A DNA stretch of 5,864 nt, taken from the NCBI GenBank assembly GCA_026415275.1, contig JAOAHK010000181.1:1-5864 (forward strand). The letters are read 5' to 3'. Under the pieces are notes generated by a model. That model made no database searches. It saw only the letters and a list, made by a program, of their open reading frames with translations, and had not been told where the DNA came from. This document shows positions 5,158-5,864 of the stretch, piece after piece. This stretch comes from Anaerolineales bacterium. GTDB lineage: Bacteria > Chloroflexota > Anaerolineae > Anaerolineales > UBA4823. Every line of letters starts with the position of its first letter. Within the stretch, counting starts at the first letter, position 1. The position numbers and the translations under genes were made by a program.

Positions 5158-5864
5158 ATGTCTCGCCGAGCTTGCATCTCTTTTTTCTTTACCCTTATCC
5201 TTCTGGCTTGTCAGTTGCCTCTGCTTGAGACGAATTCCATCTTATCTAAACAGGAGCAGGGAACCGCCACAGGTTTTGTTCCGCTGAATACGAGTTCGCC
5301 TGTAGAGAAACCTTGTTGTGAAGTGCGTCTTCACCCCGAAGAGGCGCTCTATATTGGCGACCAAGTCAGTTTCGAGGTCATCGCTCCTTCCTCAGAACCT
5401 TATCTCAACCAACCGATCACCATCACCTTAACCAAACCTTGGAGTGAGATTGGGAGCACCACTTTTCAGCCCTACGGATTCGACCGCCGTCCGCAAGCAA
5501 CTTTCTTATGGGCTTGGGATACGAGTTCCTTAACACCTGGCAAGTACACCTTGAACTTTTCCATCCCCCAACTGCATAAGGAATGGCAGCATACAGTAAC
5601 CCTGTTGCCGCGTACCGCGTTGCCCCAAGCAGAACAAACCGCCCAATGGCAAACGCTGAAGACGGATTGCTGTGAAATCCACTTTATTACCAACACGGCT
5701 GTCCACCGAGACATCGAAGAAATCGTCGAGATTGTCGATAGCGAATATGGCATTGTCCAGGAGCATATCCCTGTTCGCCCTGAAAAGCGACTAAATGTGG
5801 TGCTAATTCCCCGCGTGATCGGCAACGGCGGTTTTGCCAATGCTGAAATCAACGTCTCTTACCT
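5158..5864 (+). CDS. Secreted lipoprotein, N-terminal part (runs off right edge)
   Basis: The frame is open from ATG 5158 to the window end (235 residues). The N-terminus MSRRAC then a hydrophobic run ending in LLAC gives a lipobox with the lipidated Cys at residue 18, so the protein should be anchored on the outer face of the membrane. A low-complexity linker (about 19-50) precedes a beta-rich, Ig-like stretch (about 52-150). The segment from 171, with ITNTAVHRDIEEIVEIVDSEY and then LNVVLIPRVIG, resembles the start of peptidase-MA-like (gluzincin) domains, but the expected HExxH lies beyond the edge and cannot be seen. Two Cys-Cys-Glu motifs, CCEVRL (53-58) and CCEIHF (171-176), introduce the two regions. 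The start is chosen from TATAAT 8 nt upstream. The gene is real; the function is only guessed. Confidence 0.85.
   Translation, partial: MSRRACISFFFTLILLACQLPLLETNSILSKQEQGTATGFVPLNTSSPVEKPCCEVRLHPEEALYIGDQVSFEVIAPSSEPYLNQPITITLTKPWSEIGSTTFQPYGFDRRPQATFLWAWDTSSLTPGKYTLNFSIPQLHKEWQHTVTLLPRTALPQAEQTAQWQTLKTDCCEIHFITNTAVHRDIEEIVEIVDSEYGIVQEHIPVRPEKRLNVVLIPRVIGNGGFANAEINVSY

Noticed and set aside
5472..5852. 126- and 78-codon minus-strand frames inside the lipoprotein gene
   Set aside because: The + strand frame is open throughout, with a signal peptide, lipobox and promoter; the antisense frames have no identifiable features.
1..5864. CRISPR array, insertion sequence, rRNA or complete tRNA
   Set aside because: No regularly spaced repeats, transposase motifs with terminal inverted repeats, or RNA-gene signatures were found on either strand.

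Overview
The window is bacterial DNA with compact gene spacing, one long co-directional block on the + strand and one divergent gene on the left. Nothing in it names the species. Roughly balanced base composition, an ABC-2 exporter with two different permeases, a small SWIM protein and a lipoprotein with a 'CCE' motif before a probable peptidase-type domain would suit a Chloroflexota (Anaerolineae-like) genome. That placement is inferred from general familiarity and is weak.

Layout. Positions 1-571 (minus) hold the N-terminal 190 residues of a metallo-beta-lactamase-fold hydrolase that runs off the left edge. A 119-nt divergent gap follows. Positions 691-3396 (plus) form a tight ABC-2 exporter operon: an ATPase, then two non-identical permeases, joined by a 4-nt ATGA overlap and a 17-nt overlap. 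A 127-nt gap carrying a GC-rich imperfect palindrome separates these from an endonuclease V homologue (3524-4180). This homologue keeps the family scaffold but has lost all three acidic metal ligands. A small multi-membrane-segment protein of the phage-holin-4/YvlD type (4214-4600) follows after 33 nt.

The most structured non-coding stretch is 4601-4793. It has a near-consensus sigma-70-type promoter (TTGACT-17-TATACT), a 12-codon ORF whose ATG lies 8 nt after the -10 box, a perfect 11-bp hairpin with a short T tract 6 nt after that ORF's stop, and then a strong Shine-Dalgarno and an 81-residue SWIM zinc-finger protein (4794-5039). There is no room for a promoter between hairpin and gene, so SWIM transcripts must read through the hairpin. 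This looks like an attenuator or a small-RNA/readthrough arrangement. The hairpin's flanks (AAAAGCA and TTTTGCGCATT) also occur fused together without the 17-nt hairpin core just after the holin-like gene, 128 nt upstream. A strong intrinsic terminator (5049-5079) ends the SWIM unit.

The right end (5158 to the edge) is the N-terminal 235 residues of a lipoprotein whose ATG sits 8 nt after a perfect TATAAT. This spacing implies a leaderless mRNA. The ABC ATPase start (10 nt after TATAAA, no Shine-Dalgarno) is similar, so the window mixes leaderless and Shine-Dalgarno-led starts. Apart from the exporter operon, no shared pathway is visible among the genes.
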